Source: RGIG4576 sp045656705
Lineage (GTDB): Bacteria > Bacteroidota > Bacteroidia > Bacteroidales > Muribaculaceae
Length of the DNA stretch: 13,614 nucleotides
Reading direction: 5' to 3'
NCBI GenBank assembly: GCA_045656705.1
Contig: JAZORR010000021.1
Location: 1 to 13,614 of the forward strand
In this document: one piece after another, positions 13,342 through 13,614 of the stretch
How positions within the stretch are numbered: the first letter of the stretch is position 1
Layout: each line of letters opens with the position of its first letter
Made by a program: the position numbers and the translations under genes
Notes under the pieces: model-generated
What the model saw: only the letters and a program-made list of their open reading frames with translations
What the model was told of the DNA's origin: nothing
The model's database searches: none

Positions 13342-13614
13342 ATGAGAAAGGTATTACTTTCAATCGCAGTGCTTATGAGTTCTGTGGCATCTGCTCAGCT
13401 TCTAAATGTGGGTGCAGCCTCTAAGGTTGCTCTTCCTGAAGGAACTGAAGTTGCACAAGTAACTTTGAGCCATGACGGTTCGTTTGCTGTTATCAATAGC
13501 AACAACGGTCTTGAAAAACTAAATCTTGCTAATGGCAAGACAGTGAAAATCGCTTCTTCTGCAACATTCTCTGGTGTAGAAATCAGCGAAGACGGTAAAA
13601 CCGTAGTATTCAAA
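13342..13614 (+). CDS. Exported protein, N-terminal fragment, beta-propeller-like (partial)
   Basis: The frame is open from ATG 13342 to the window end (91 codons, no stop), so the gene continues to the right. The product begins MRKVLLSIAVLMSSVASAQ, a clear type I signal peptide with likely cleavage after ASA (residue 18). The next 70 residues hold repeated strands of the form VTLSHDGSFAVINSNNG, LEKLNLANGKTVKI and VEISEDGKTVVF. The recurring SxDGxxxV pattern is typical of WD40-like/TolB-type (PD40) propeller blades. The protein is therefore exported to the periplasm or surface. Its full domain set, enzymatic or structural, cannot be seen. It is divergent from cysE and has its own promoter. 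Confidence 0.75.
   Translation, partial: MRKVLLSIAVLMSSVASAQLLNVGAASKVALPEGTEVAQVTLSHDGSFAVINSNNGLEKLNLANGKTVKIASSATFSGVEISEDGKTVVFK

Overview
The window looks like a chromosomal segment of a Bacteroidales bacterium. The main evidence is promoter architecture: the -7 element TAnnTTTG recurs upstream of genes, once with a perfect TTTG at 19-bp spacing. Other support comes from weak Shine-Dalgarno signals, a relaxed lipobox, a Bacteroidetes-style TopA without zinc fingers but with C-terminal GRFG repeats, and the THUMP methyltransferase/PurD/SAT gene set. I cannot assign a family or genus. Every complete gene is on the minus strand. The only plus-strand gene runs off the right edge.

Layout, left to right. 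1-288 is non-coding and carries a promoter firing leftward out of the window. 289-2827 is a tight minus-strand four-gene unit, transcribed in the order DUF1810 protein, RhuM-Fic/Doc protein, cytoplasmic LRR_5 (BspA-like) protein, free-standing AlaX-like tRNA-editing domain. The two middle genes overlap by 4 bp (ATGA) and are AT-richer than their neighbours. They look like an inserted pair, and an 18/20-bp repeat sits in the same reading frame near the start of both the fic gene and the AlaX gene. About 440 bp of non-coding DNA follows, then a secreted lipoprotein gene (possibly a phosphodiester-glycosidase-like fold), another ~300 bp non-coding stretch, and topA.

6984-13000 is a compact minus-strand operon read in the order cysE, rlmL-like, purD, multi-pass membrane protein, pdxB, with spacings of -8, 27, 58 and 21 bp. 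It links cysteine synthesis, rRNA modification, purine synthesis and the PLP pathway. The rlmL-like gene has a ~190-residue highly charged disordered tail. After a ~340 bp divergent intergenic region, a plus-strand gene for an exported, probably beta-propeller, protein starts at 13342 and is cut by the window end.

The best candidates for something undescribed are the Fic/Doc-LRR gene pair with its insertion footprint, and a composite palindromic element. The element is TCTGCAAAATTGCAG followed by CAATATTGCA exactly 47 bp later. It occurs upstream of both the DUF1810-Fic operon and the lipoprotein gene and could be a shared operator or a small dispersed repeat.
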